Source: Tetmemena sp. SeJ-2015
Lineage: Eukaryota; Ciliophora; Spirotrichea; Sporadotrichida; Oxytrichidae
Length of the DNA stretch: 21,154 nucleotides
Assembly (NCBI GenBank): GCA_027382625.1
Contig: JAJKFJ010004401.1
Location: 1 to 21,154 of the forward strand
Direction of reading: 5' to 3'
The notes beneath the pieces are model-generated. The model was not told the origin of the DNA, ran no database searches, and saw only the letters and a list, made by a program, of their open reading frames with translations. Position 1 is the stretch's first letter. Every line of letters starts with the position of its first letter. The position numbers and the translations under genes are program-made. Below are positions 9,591 through 19,225 of this stretch, one piece after another.

Positions 9591-10171
9591 TCACTTTGGG
9601 AGCACGTTGATTAGCTCGCTTTGAATGCAGACTTGGTATTCATGGTGGCAGATGAGCCCTATCATGCACTGAGCGTTTAAGTCCGTGGAGGAGCATGGCT
9701 CTCCCCACAGTCTCGGGTAGTGATAGCATCTGTTAAACTTATTATAATAAGTTAAAAAATTAATCACCTATATTATATAATAGTTTAATGCCGTTTATTT
9801 TGTGGCAGGAGAGGTAATCACCGCACTCAGCATAGTAAGAGCAAGGTTGGAATATTTACCTCAAAAATTGAATAAAATTCATTTATTTCTCAATTTGCCT
9901 CGGTACTAAAACGGGAAATCAAATTTCAAAAGTTAACGATCACAAAGTGATAATATATATCTCTGGCAATTTTAAGTAGTATTCTTTACCTGGGTAGCAC
10001 CTCTGAGTGTCTGTGAAATCGCAAGAGTACCCTTCACAGCAGTCGCTGTTAGCTCTGCACTGTGAACTCGACTCGTTGATGCATTTTGCGCTCATTCCAA
10101 ATTAAAAAAATAAATTAAGCAAGTAGTAGGCACATAAGAAGTGAGATCACAAGACGATTTAGTTTTTCCAT
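9591..10171 (-). CDS. Gene E: small secreted cysteine-rich protein
   Basis: Minus strand, ATG 10169-10171 to TGA 9591-9593. Removing IESs 10106-10118 and 9737-9788 and the GT-AG intron 9906-9989 gives 144 codons. The N-terminus is a clear signal peptide: basic MEKLNR, hydrophobic LVISLLMCLLLAQF, then a likely cut after GMSA. The mature part has a first module with CINESSSQC, SDCCEGYSC and RCYP. A second region follows with PCSYYAEC, YLSC, RCYHY, PCSS, AQCMIGLIC and QVC. The spacing suggests disulfide-knitted repeats, as in many secreted or surface ciliate proteins. The exact family is not recognised. The second exon may contain a further in-frame IES with pointer GAGG (9859/9898). A decayed copy of part of it lies near 15.2 kb. 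Confidence 0.75.
9737..9788. other. IES E2 (52 bp), pointer TTAA
   Basis: TTAA at 9733-9736 and 9785-9788. Removal restores the Cys-rich frame, joining SCHKINGI to NRCYHYPRLW. The insert is almost all A and T. A 3 bp AAC pair also fits. Confidence 0.7.
10106..10118. other. IES E1 (13 bp), pointer AAATTAA
   Basis: AAATTAA at 10099-10105 and 10112-10118 on the plus strand. Removing 13 bp moves the signal-peptide frame into the Cys-rich frame. The insert is very short; an indel in an AT run would look similar. Confidence 0.6.
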
Positions 10172-11142
10172 TCTACAAATTTTTTTGTTTTATTTGATTT
10201 ATCAAATTACTCCTTACTAGAAGCTATTTTTTCAATAGAGGATTATAATTTTTCTTCTTTTTTTTCTTTTATAAAACAGAACTTCGAAATTTGAGTAGGC
10301 GTTAAAATAAACTCCAATTCTGCCTGATAATTTCTAGGAGGCTGTTTCGAAGTACCTTAGATTAATTTTGGATTATATGGCTATAGTGGCTTAGATCAAA
10401 TAATCAATTAAGTAACAAATAAACAACCCTTCATTTTTATTCTCAAAATATAAAAAAATACTTTTAAAGAAATTGTTTATAACATTTTTATTAGCTTATT
10501 TTTTAAGCAATATCTAAATAAATGCGTTTCTCTCTACCATATCAACAAAAAATATTTAAACTATTGTGATATTAAATGAACATAAAGCAATATGAATCTT
10601 ATAAATAAGAGTGTTCATATGTTTTATTTAATTTATTTTTTATCAAAGTCTGGCTTTGATTTTAATCCAGCGACTTATAAAAAAACCACTTTTGAATATA
10701 GCTATTTCTGAGAGAATTCTATAGCCCTCTATCCTTTTTCATATGCCTGCATAAAGGCTACTGTTACTTAAATTTCGAAATAGACAGATTCGCTTAGTAA
10801 ATAACACTTTTTAAGATATAAAATTTGAGCTTTTTTTAAGGTTGCTTCTTTGTAAATTCAAGGTTTGCAGTTGGATATAAATTAAACTAGTTTCCTTTAT
10901 AGTTAAATTTAATAATTGGGGATGGAAGTGTACATCCACCAAATATTAACAAAATTCCAATATAGTTTCGAAATCAGCTAAAAAAAAGCCAAAATATGAA
11001 GGAATTGTAACTTTTAGAATTTCAAAGACGGTCTTTTTTCTAATTTTAAATTTTAATGACATGATCTATTATAATTATTTATTGAATTTAATATTATCTA
11101 TTCAACCCCGATTTTTCACAACTGGCTAGGAAGCCAGCTTTT
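10172..11142. other. AT-rich spacer in copy 1 of the duplication
   Basis: I see no coding frame. The part from about 10250 to 10560 resembles 15440-15780 (for example the AGGAGGCTGTTTCGAAG / AGAGGCTAGCTTCGAAG blocks), so it belongs to the duplicated unit. Confidence 0.5.
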
Positions 11143-11415
11143 TCAGTAAGTAGCCATTGTTTTTCTCTTTTTACTGAACTTTGGAGAAGTGGCTTCAAAT
11201 CCATCCATGATTGGCATGTTGCAATCCATAAATTTACCTATAATTGAGGGATTTCATAAATTAATAAAATTACCTGTTTTTTTCAAATTTTTGTAGCAAT
11301 ACTCGGCCGACTAGGAGTGCTTACAGTACCAAGTTTTAGCACAGATGACAAGTGCTTCGTCCTCGTTCGTCCAGTCTTTACAGAAGGAGACTGAAAAGTT
11401 TTTGAAAAATCGAGC
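11143..11415 (-). CDS. Gene F (partial): cysteine-rich exon plus an exon with a receiver-like motif
   Basis: Two minus-strand exons, 11274-11415 and 11143-11237, joined by a 36 bp GT-AG intron at 11238-11273 with matching phase 1. Exon one encodes ARFFKNFSVSFCKDWTNEDE followed by ALVICAKTWYCKH, AEYCYKNLKK. Exon two encodes GKFMDCNMPIMDGFEATSPK and ends at TGA 11143-11145. The block MDCNMPIMDGFEAT is almost the consensus around the phosphorylated Asp of response-regulator receiver domains. The upstream exon does not look like the rest of such a domain, so it may be chance or a fragment. The 5' end was not found; the exon begins after a plausible TTCAG acceptor. Copy 2 of the duplication has no counterpart. 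Confidence 0.4.
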
Positions 11416-11926
11416 CTGAACGTATAATATTAATTGCTAATTATCCCTTTTACTGGATAAATTTATATATCATTATTCTTAGAAAAGATATATAATTGTA
11501 AGATTCTCTAAAGTATGTTATAGAGTTTATCTATGAGTTTATAGCAGTGATTTTATGCAATTTTAGATCAAGTTGCCTCTGTATTAAACTTAGCTTGTCA
11601 GATTCTTCTTTAAAAAATGTTCAAGTTAAGATTGAAAAAAAAGTTGGTTAAAACAACCAAAACACATTTATAAAACTGAAGGGCTAATCATAATTAGTAA
11701 GTATATTGTCTTTTTTATCTTCATAAGACTTTAGATTTATGAGGAAAATGGAGCTCGGAAAAATTTTTTAGATCATTTCATAAAATATGTAATCATAATT
11801 TTTGACCCTCATAGAAATTATGAAAGCTAAAATTTAGTAATTTTTGGGCTAAATGAACCTTTTTTCATAAATTTTTATCATAAAAAGTGGGAGGGGTGTG
11901 CACTTTCGTCCTTCCCCCATAATAAT
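11416..11926. other. AT-rich stretch, no gene seen
   Basis: No coding frame on either strand under the Gln code. It may hold the missing 5' part of gene F as short MDSs that I could not recognise. Confidence 0.4.
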
Positions 11927-12581
11927 TATACCTTAGAATTTAAAGGAAAATAGTCAAGCACACTAGAAATGCATAGCAAGAAAAGACGAAAAGAGCTTCG
12001 AGATCAGAGTTGAAATTATATTTATATATATATTAACTTATCATATATTTAAACTTTTTAATTTTTAATGGCTGTTATTTTTATTCCATCTCCACAAATC
12101 TCAGTGCAAGTATCATTGGCAGTCTGTATTTCTGGAAAGCAATAGTGAAAGTAGGGTCTCTCTCTGCCTCCTTATTTGAGGAACTCTTTTTGATTTCTTA
12201 CAATATTTCTATTCCGTTTTACCTTGAAGACTTTTGACACTTTAGCCTCTGTCGTAGTTCATCAAAGTTATCTGATAGTAAACTTACACTTTAGTCAACT
12301 AATTTAAAGAGTGGAAAAGTTCACTTTTCCTTCCTCAAGTGAGGAGGCAGACAAAGACCCTACTTTCACTATTGCTTTCGAGAAACACAGACTGGCTTTG
12401 CCAAGGATACTTGCACTAAGATTTGTGGAGATAGAATGAAAATAATAGCCATTAAAAAAAGTTTAAATATATGATAAGTTAATATTATATAACTTCAACT
12501 CTGATCTCTAGCTCTTGTCGTCTTTTCTAGCTTTGTATTTCTAGTGTGCTTTGACTATTTTCCTTTAGATTCTTAGGTATA
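11927..12581. mobile_element. Foldback (MITE-like) element 1, about 655 bp
   Basis: Two arms of about 260 bp, roughly 11927-12190 and 12317-12581, are imperfect inverted copies. The ends are TATACCT and AGGTATA; inside, for example, GTCAAGCACACTAGAAATGC on the left mirrors a near match on the right. The middle of about 125 bp has no coding frame. A TA target duplication is possible but cannot be separated from the terminal TA. It ends 20 bp before the start codon of G1. Confidence 0.75.
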
Positions 12582-12600
12582 GTTAGAAACTTTCTTCTAG

Positions 12601-14631
12601 ATGAGCTATCTCTAAGATCAAGACGAAGAGGCGGGTATGATGAGTCCGAGCCTACTTTTAAGAAATCATTTGCCTTCCTCATTCGATGAATAGCAGAATC
12701 TTCGCATTTCTTCGAATAAAGCAAAAAATATAATTTTAAAGATTATTTTAGAGAATAATCAGAACACACAAATCATAGAGAAAAAATTTGATTACAAAGC
12801 AGCAGTGAGTTATTAAAGTAACCATAACTGTGATGGTCATTCAAAAAATATTTTAGACACAATTAGTCTAACTTAAGAATCGTAAGAAATTTTTCCTCCT
12901 TTTCATGAATCACCTTTTGTGATTGCGAACAGTAAAACTTTTATATCGACTAAGATTAAGAGATGAAGGTGGAATCCTAGGATTACTAAGGCTCAAGCGA
13001 TTTTACTCTTGATCACAGTCCTGGTTCTACGAACTTACTTCCACCGCTGTGCTTAGTGGATAGCGGTCTCTTTAACAGCAAATTTAAATAATTTCTTCGC
13101 AATTTATAATTTCGCGTGAATGTGGACATCAGTAGCGATCAATTATATGGCAGCCTAGATAAAAAATATTTTTGATTTAATTTATTAAGATTTCCTTGAT
13201 CATAACCGCAGCTTTGGCGATCTTTTACAAAAGAATTCAAAATAAATTTTGAATAATAATTTTTAAAGAATTCTGCCCTATCAAATTAAAGTGGTGCGAC
13301 TCTCTGCTTATAAACTCAAGGGGATACTTTTTAGAATGATGTGAGTTCCAAATTTTTTGGCAGTATGAAAGTGGATTGCTCCTCTCAATATCTTTCTACT
13401 GACACTCTTTAAAAAATATTTAAGATTTGAAAATATAATTTACTCCTAAACAAATCTGAGTTTTAAATCTTTAAATATTTCAATGTAAAATTTTTGCATT
13501 TTTTGTTCTTCTGATGACTCGCTCAAATTAAAAGGTGTCATAGGGAATATAGCTGAGAGACACTAGACATAGTAAGTATTTTTAGTCGATTTTTTATTTC
13601 TTCTTTTTCTCCGTTTAACTCTACAATAAAAATATACATTTACATATTGAATGATTGTGAATGATTATTGTTTAACTACTCACTCACTCTCTCCCTTGTG
13701 AGAGAATACTAAACTCATCACAAGATGAGAACACTCTTTAAAATATTGAATATTCACATCCCTTAATAAATAAGCATGAAAAATGACGTCTCTTTTCATA
13801 ATGACTGAAAATTTATTAAAATTCAATGCACTAAAAATTTCAATCCTATAGTGAGATAAGAAGATAGCTTTCTAGAATTGACTGGACAATTTTCAAAAGA
13901 GAGCTAAAGACAAAATAAGTCCTCTTTCTTGGAGGTCCTCTTGAAGGATGTGGGGACACAAACTGATGATCTGAGATCCTCTTCAAGCTGTGCTTTGTAG
14001 AGAGAGGTTATAACTTTGTCACTAATTAATTAGAAACCCCAAGCAATTTTTTATAAGGTGATAATTTTTTTTATTAATTAGAGAAGATAGCTAGTAGTAA
14101 CCAGAATTAAAATTAATTTTCGAAGAACAGATTCCCATAGTTGTCTAGGCCCCACTTTTCGAAGTCATCTCTAAGAAATCAAGCTTGAGAAGGTATTTTT
14201 TTTTAAATACTTAGAGGACTTAATTAATTTATATATAATGAAAAGGCCATATAGGAAAATAAAGAAGGATATTAAGAAAAATGAAAAGATTTCCTTTACA
14301 CGTCACAGATGCACCAAGGTTTTTTTTAATATCTATCTTAAAGGTTGAGAAAATGATATTAGAGAAATAATTCAGGAAAAATAGGGGTTGGGGCAGAGAG
14401 ATTATTTCAAAATTCTTATCTAAAAGCTTTATTTTTTTATCTTAAAATTAAATTCTTGCATATTGAGAAGATGGCTTTGCTCCTAAACTTTCCTACTCAA
14501 AAAGTTTATAATATATATTTTGTTAAGTGTATAAATGGTACTACGATAAGCTGAACTACAAGCCTCGGAATCCTTCCCCATAAGGCAAAGTTGCCGATCC
14601 TCTCCTAGAAATTACTAATTTAATTCGATGA
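12601..14631 (+). CDS. G1: homeodomain-like DNA-binding protein, copy 1 (germline mosaic, partly resolved)
   Basis: Starts at ATG 12601 (MSYLQDQDE, compare MNFLQDQNE in G2) and ends at TGA 14629-14631. Middle MDSs are recognised because they match G2: FDYKAAVSYQSNH (about 12787), LDHSPGSTNLLPPL (about 13009), DCSSQYLSTDTLQKI (about 13375), LKGVIGNIAERH (about 13528) and DVGTQTDDL (about 13950). FSKNRFPQ and PYRKIKKDIKK follow. The C-terminus is a homeodomain: RHRCTKVEKMILEKQF, then KNRGWGREIIEKMALLLNF, then PTQKVYKWYYDKLNY. Trp48 and the hydrophobic core are kept, but the Asn51 position is Asp. It is likely a nuclear regulator of transcription. IESs between about 12860 and 14120 are not individually solved. 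Third-position changes against G2, including TAA versus TAG, indicate selection on the protein. Confidence 0.75.
12714..12752. other. IES in G1 (39 bp), pointer GAATAA, absent from G2
   Basis: GAATAA at 12714-12719 and 12753-12758, in phase. Removal gives ISSNNQNTQIIEKKFDY, which aligns end to end with YSKNRPKQITEIKLDY of G2, where there is no insert near 16256. The paralog therefore supports the excision directly. Confidence 0.85.
14316..14340. other. G1 homeodomain IES 1 (25 bp), pointer AAGGTT
   Basis: AAGGTT at 14316-14321 and 14341-14346. Joins RCTKV to EKMILEKQF. Same codon as the 33 bp IES of G2. Confidence 0.9.
14403..14460. other. G1 homeodomain IES 2 (58 bp), pointer TATT
   Basis: TATT at 14403-14406 and 14461-14464. 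Joins GREII to EKMALLLNF, giving the exact homeodomain spacing between helices 1 and 3. Confidence 0.85.
14502..14524. other. G1 homeodomain IES 3 (23 bp), pointer AAGT
   Basis: AAGT at 14502-14505 and 14525-14528. Joins TQK to VYKWYYDKLN. G2 has a 23 bp IES at the same codons. Confidence 0.85.
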
Positions 14632-15219
14632 AGGAAGTGAGAGATGTCGCTTCCTTGAATTCATAAGTAGGAATTAAACAATGTCGAACTGAAAATCTTT
14701 TAAAGAATTAACTTTTTTGTAATTTAAAACTTAAGGTGCGAATTAAAAAAACTCTAAATAATAAGATTGTGGAGTCTCACCAATCCTTAAACCTAAAATC
14801 AAATATATTCCATTTATAAAACTGCAATCTTAAAGAATGCTATAATAATTCACACTCATTCAATCTCTATATATTTGCACTAATATTGTATTCTTATTTT
14901 ACTTGGCATTCTATTTCTCCCTCTATCATAATACACAATATTTCTGGCATCAATCTTATTTATAAATAGGAAATTTTATATAGTAAAAGAGAAAGAGATA
15001 TTTGACAATTCTAAAGAAATTATACTTGGCAAGGTTCATCATAATATCGACTACTTGAGTATAGCTAATAAGAAATTTTCTAAATAAAAAAAAATATGCA
15101 TTTTTTGTGAAAAAAATTAAAAATAAGAACTTGTAGTATAAATGGTTTTGAAACACTATTAATTCCAAAGAGAAAAACATATTAATATAGAAAATTAAAT
15201 AAGTGAAGGAAGAATATTG
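14632..15219. other. AT-rich 3' region of copy 1, no gene seen
   Basis: No coding frame under the Gln code. About 14690-14940 matches 20040-20290 (shared GTGG-GTCTCAC block), so the duplication extends past the gene. Confidence 0.5.
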
Positions 15220-15330
15220 AGGTTAAGAACAAGGTAGATATATTTGCCTCTAAAAATGCATATATTTTTTCTCAATTGCATCGGCACTAAAACGAAAATT
15301 AAATTTCAAAAGTTAACAATAAAAAAATGC
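15220..15330 (-). pseudogene. Remnant of an E-like cysteine-rich gene (copy 2)
   Basis: This stretch matches 9826-9945 of gene E: the intron end (TTTCAAAAGTTAAC on the plus strand), the acceptor CGTTTTAG on the minus strand, and the start of exon two (V-P-x-Q). Minus-strand PCS survives near 15230, but the following Cys-rich exon and the signal-peptide exon were not found. It looks like a decayed partial copy. Confidence 0.55.
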
Positions 15331-16139
15331 TTTATATCTTAATTTAGAGTATTGTTCAAAATAAGCCAGAACCCAATATTATTGAGTTTACTCATGATGC
15401 TTACTTATATAAATTGATTAGCTTAAACTTTGATTTTTTCTGTTTATTTCATTAGAGAATTATTTTTTTCTTTGTTTATGTAACAGTTATTGGAAATAGA
15501 AGGAGGCGGTTATATTAAAATCCAATCTGTTCTTATAAATTCTAAGAGGCTAGCTTCGAAGAATGTTACAATATCATTGGCTCAATTAATAAGCAGTGGT
15601 GGTGGTGGTGGCTGATATAGAATTTATATCACCAATCTCAAATTTTGGTATTCTCAAAATAAAAAAAAGTTAGGGAAACAAAAACATAAAATTATAATTT
15701 TAAGGTGAAAGTTTTTAAAGCTTCTTTTTAAAATATTTTAAGACTATTAATTTATTTTTAAGTTTAAGCAATATTTATGGATTAAAATTTTCCCTCTTGT
15801 CACTACCTAAGACAGAATGACGTATTTCATTCAACATTAACATATTTTCTAAATAATCCGCTGAGATATTTAGGTCTATCACATCTTTAATCCCTCTTTC
15901 GCAGTCTGTAGTTAACTTACTTTCAGCCTAATGTTCCAAAATAGGTGCCCCTGATAATATAAAGCACTTTTCTGATTTTCAATTTGAGCCTTGCATATAT
16001 TCTAGCTGCCCCGCCGCCAATATAGATTCAAGATATAGATAGCTATAGTAGTAGATAACAAATAATATAGATTAGGCTGATTGTGAGTTAATTGAGAGTT
16101 TAAATAATAATTAGATTGTAGATTATCGATTGAAACTTC
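15331..16139. other. AT-rich spacer upstream of G2, no gene seen
   Basis: No sustained frame. Parts of 15440-15780 match the spacer upstream of gene E. A short GGT microsatellite (about six units) lies at 15596-15613. This is where promoter sequence of G2 should lie. Confidence 0.5.
15596..15613. repeat. (GGT)n microsatellite
   Basis: About six tandem GGT units in an otherwise AT-rich region, outside any coding frame I can support. Confidence 0.8.
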
Positions 16140-19100
16140 ATGAATTTTCTCCAGGATCAAAACGAGATGATGGAGGTGATGAGTCCAAGTCCTTTCTTTA
16201 AAAATTGCTGGCCCTCTTTCGAAGAAATTCTGACGCAAAATCTTCGAAATTATTCGAAAAATAGGCCCAAACAAATCACAGAGATAAAATTGGATTATGA
16301 AGCAGCGGAGGCGGCAGTGGATTATTAAATCAATCATAAAAGTAGAGCCGCGATTAATCATCATTCACTTAAAATGAAGTTAAATAATTATTGAAATTGA
16401 TTTTCCACATGCATTAAAAATTTGTTTTGCCTTATCCTATTTATTTTTAGTAATAAATCCTTTTTAAGGTATTTTATGGATTGCTAAAAACAAATTCTAT
16501 AACACTACTAGGGCGATGTGGATTAAGAGATGCACGTTGAATCTCTGGATTTCAAATGCTTGAGCAGGCATACTCTCGATCACACTTTGAGTTCTTCAAA
16601 TTTGCTGCAACCCCTGCTCTAAGTGGATAGCCTTCTCCTCACAAGCAAATTTTATTTCTTATTATAATATCCATGTTTTTTTTTTAATTTCGAATGAATG
16701 ACGGCCTTAGATGCGACAATGATCACATCTAAGATATGGGAATTTATTTTTTCTTTTATTTCTTTTAAGATTGCAAGGATTAAAAATTTAAACTAAGCTT
16801 AGGCGATCTTTTGCTCAAGAATCACAGATAAAATATTATAGTGAGAGGTTTTTTAATTTCATAATTTCTTATATTAATTATAAGAATCCAACTCCCTCAA
16901 ATTAAAATGTTGAGACTGTCGTCAAAAAAGAACAAGGAGGGGGTCACAAAGAAGATATAAAATCCAAATTTTATAGTCCCACAGACGGTGTCGTCTTTGA
17001 CTGCACATAGCAATATCTATCTTCAGACACTCTTTAAAAAATAGCATATATTATGAAATGGAAAATGGAATTTACTTATAGCAGTAGTTTATTATCAGTA
17101 ATTGAATGTTTCAAATTATAGAGAGATGACTTTTATTTTTGTCTTGAGATGGCCCTACCAAATTTAATGAGGTCTTAGGAAATACTGAGACAAGAAAGCA
17201 CCTTAGAATTTTAAAAATTTATTCTCATCCCCTTCACATATTTACTTACCTATTATTTGTAATTTGTAGGACAATTTTCAACTAAGAACTATAGAGAAAA
17301 CGAGAACTCATTCTTGGAGGCACTCTCGTAGACTATGACAGAAGTTTACAGCGAGGAGAGGGGTAAGAGGAGGAACCCTCACAAGATCCAAGATGCAGGC
17401 ACTTAAACTGAGCTGATCTCATCGAGCTGTGTTTTGTAGAGCGAAGTTTGCACCTTGTCTCTATTTAAATACGAGCCGCAAAGAATTATTCAAATAATGA
17501 TATAAGATAAATACGAATGGAGAATTGAGCTTGGTAGAAAGCAAAATCAATCATTTCCAATGCTGATCTCAAGTGGCTCTGATGCGTGGTGGTTTGATTT
17601 GAGCTTTCAATTCTAGGTTGAAATTAATTTGAAAAGCCAAATAATTAAAAGTACAATTTAATAAAATAAAAACAACAGATTAGCACAAAAAAGTTTGGAA
17701 TATTCGAATATTCCATATTGGACTCAAATCAGTGCCAATGGATAGAGTTATCATTATCAAGGCGTGAAACATATTCCAATGTTCCAGCAAAGAGATAAAA
17801 AGTGAGATATAATAAAGAAGGTGTGAAAATTCAATTTATATTTAAAAATATCAAAGGCAATTGTTTCCTATCCTCTTCAGTAGAGAATGCAGAACCCAGA
17901 TGCGCCTCCAGGTGTGCCCAGATTTTGGGCTAAATGTGAAAATGGAGAAGCTGGCAAGAGATATGAGGCTTGTTGTATTTTGATCACGTCCAATGACACT
18001 CTTTTTGCGATATAGAAGCGAACTGGAGAGGTGAGCTCTCGGCAAGAGTGAGATTTGAGGAGATTCTCAGAGAAAAGATCTACATTCATATGGCTTTCTC
18101 ACTGAGCCCAGATCAACTCGCGCAGTATTATTAGCAGAGATTGATTGAAGATGGAATGAGAGTAGCTGTTATTATTGGCGAAGAAATAGAGGAGCTCATT
18201 TATACAAACACTCTCTACTACACCTTCGTAGACATGGCAAACTTCAAATAACAATCGTACAGGGTGCAATAATGCAAATCTTCTATGTTTCTCAAACTAA
18301 TTCATTAAGTTATTTATATTAACACCTTCTTTATTATATCTCGATTCTGAGTCTGTTCACTTTGGAACATTGGAATATGTTTCACGCCCTGATTAAGACA
18401 ACTATATATATTGGCACTGATCTTAGTCCAAGATTAGAACTTTCCAATATTCCAATCTTTTTTATTCTATTCTGATGTTTTTAATTTTATTAAGGTGCCC
18501 TTTTAATTAATTCACTTTTCAACTTAATTTCCACCTAGAATAGAAAGCTCAAACCGCCACGCATCAGTGCCACCAGAGATCAGCCTTGGAAATGATTCAT
18601 TTTGCTTTCTACCATTTTCCATTTGTATTCATCTTATATCATAATCTTCTTTTGCTTTATTTTATTGTTAATTAGCGATAAAAGCAGTATAAGCTAAGAC
18701 TCTAAAGTAGATTTCGAAGAGCCGATTCCCACAAGTTTGGCTCCACTTTTCGCAGTCAGCTCGGCAAAATCAAACCAGCCAAGGGTATATATTAAATAAT
18801 TATTATACGATAATTGCATAATATATATATAAAGGGCATATAGGAAAATCCATAAGGAGGAGAAGACTGCTGAGAGAAAAAAGATTTTCTTTATACGACA
18901 CAGATGCACAAAGGTTATGAAATTTAGCATTTATGAAAGTTTAAAGGTTGAGAAAATAATCCTAGAAAAGTAGTTTAAGAAAGAGAGGGAGTGGAGCAGA
19001 GAAATTATTATAAAGACCTAATTCAAAGTTATTTTGACGATTATTTCTATCGCTTAATATCGAGGAGCTAGCTTTGCAATTGAATTTTTCGACATAGAAA

Positions 19101-19225
19101 GTTGCTTCTTTAATTTTTGTTAAGTTTACAAATGGTACTACGACAAGCTGAACTACATGCCTCGAAAGTTAATTCCGAAAGGGGAGCCTGCTGCAATCCT
19201 TCATAAGATAAATCGCAAAAAGTGA
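16140..19225 (+). CDS. G2: homeodomain-like DNA-binding protein, copy 2, with a 1.15 kb element inside its germline locus
   Basis: ATG 16140 (MNFLQDQNEMMEVMSPSPFF) to TGA 19223-19225. Matching blocks to G1 in order are LDYEAAEAAVDYQINH, LDHTLSSSNLLQPL, DCTQQYLSSDTLQKI, NEVLGNTETRKH, AGTQTELISSSCVLQSEV, SKSRFPQVWLHFSQ and AYRKIHKEEK. The homeodomain is RHRCTKVEKIILEKQF, KKEREWSREIIEELALQLNF, STQKVYKWYYDKLNY, followed by MPRKLIPKGEPAAILHKI. SREIIEELALQL fits helix 2 and KVYKWYYDK helix 3. Trp48 is present, but the usual Asn51 is Asp and Arg53 is Leu. The gene has an extra charged segment (EERGKRRNPHKI near 17357) absent from G1. A nuclear DNA-binding regulator is likely. Several middle IESs between 16330 and 17280 are not solved, and the region 17497-18642 must be removed to connect its two parts. 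Confidence 0.75.
17900..18350 (+). CDS. Gene J: unrecognised protein in the centre of element 2
   Basis: ATG 17900 opens MRLQVCPDFGLNVKMEKLAR and would stop at TGA 17981. Removing 25 bp between TTTTG copies (17978 and 18003) joins it in phase to FEEILREKIYIHMAFSLSPD, QLAQYYQQRLIEDGMRVAV, IIGEEIEELIYTNTLYYTFV, and TGA 18348-18350: 142 codons in total. Amino-acid composition and the use of TAG and TAA as Gln look like real coding sequence. Its higher GC contrasts with the AT-rich arms. I do not recognise a domain; no DDE or recombinase signature is visible. It may be the element's own gene or a captured host MDS. The true start could lie upstream, since other frames are open there. Confidence 0.5.
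17978..18002. other. Possible IES inside gene J (25 bp), pointer TTTTG
   Basis: TTTTG at 17978-17982 and 18003-18007, in phase. Removal bypasses TGA 17981 and joins MRLVVF to CDIEANWRGE. Confidence 0.5.
18910..18942. other. G2 homeodomain IES 1 (33 bp), pointer AAAGGTT
   Basis: AAAGGTT at 18910-18916 and 18943-18949, in phase. Joins RHRCTKV to EKIILEKQF, at the same codon as in G1. Confidence 0.9.
19006..19057. other. G2 homeodomain IES 2 (52 bp), pointer TAT
   Basis: TAT at 19006-19008 and 19058-19060. Joins WSREI to IEELALQLNF with the same length as G1. A second TAT at 19009 would add one residue; the paralog and the homeodomain spacing favour the first. Confidence 0.8.
19099..19121. other. 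G2 homeodomain IES 3 (23 bp), pointer AAGTT
   Basis: AAGTT at 19099-19103 and 19122-19126. Joins FSTQKV to YKWYYDKLN. Same position and length as in G1. Confidence 0.9.

Larger units (their letters stand above)
17497..18642. mobile_element. Inverted-repeat element 2, about 1.15 kb, inside an IES of G2
   Basis: Arms of about 280-290 bp (17497-17786 and 18364-18642) are imperfect inverted copies with termini ATGATATAAG and CTTATATCAT. GGCGTGAAACATATTCCAAT on the left mirrors ATTGGAATATGTTTCACGCC on the right exactly. The corresponding G1 site near 14055 has no such insert, so copy 1 acts as an empty site. The centre encodes gene J. It is likely a transposon-derived germline element, though no known transposase was recognised. 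Confidence 0.75.

Noticed and set aside
14110..18930. Minus-strand cysteine-rich frame with a hydrophobic leader, seen in both copies (for example CRADCEKW near 18755)
   Set aside because: The plus strand of the same bases encodes G1/G2. Differences between copies are synonymous on the plus strand (CGT/CGA, ACC/ACA, TAG/CAA), while on the minus strand copy 1 loses the cysteines and gains TGA. It is a shadow frame.
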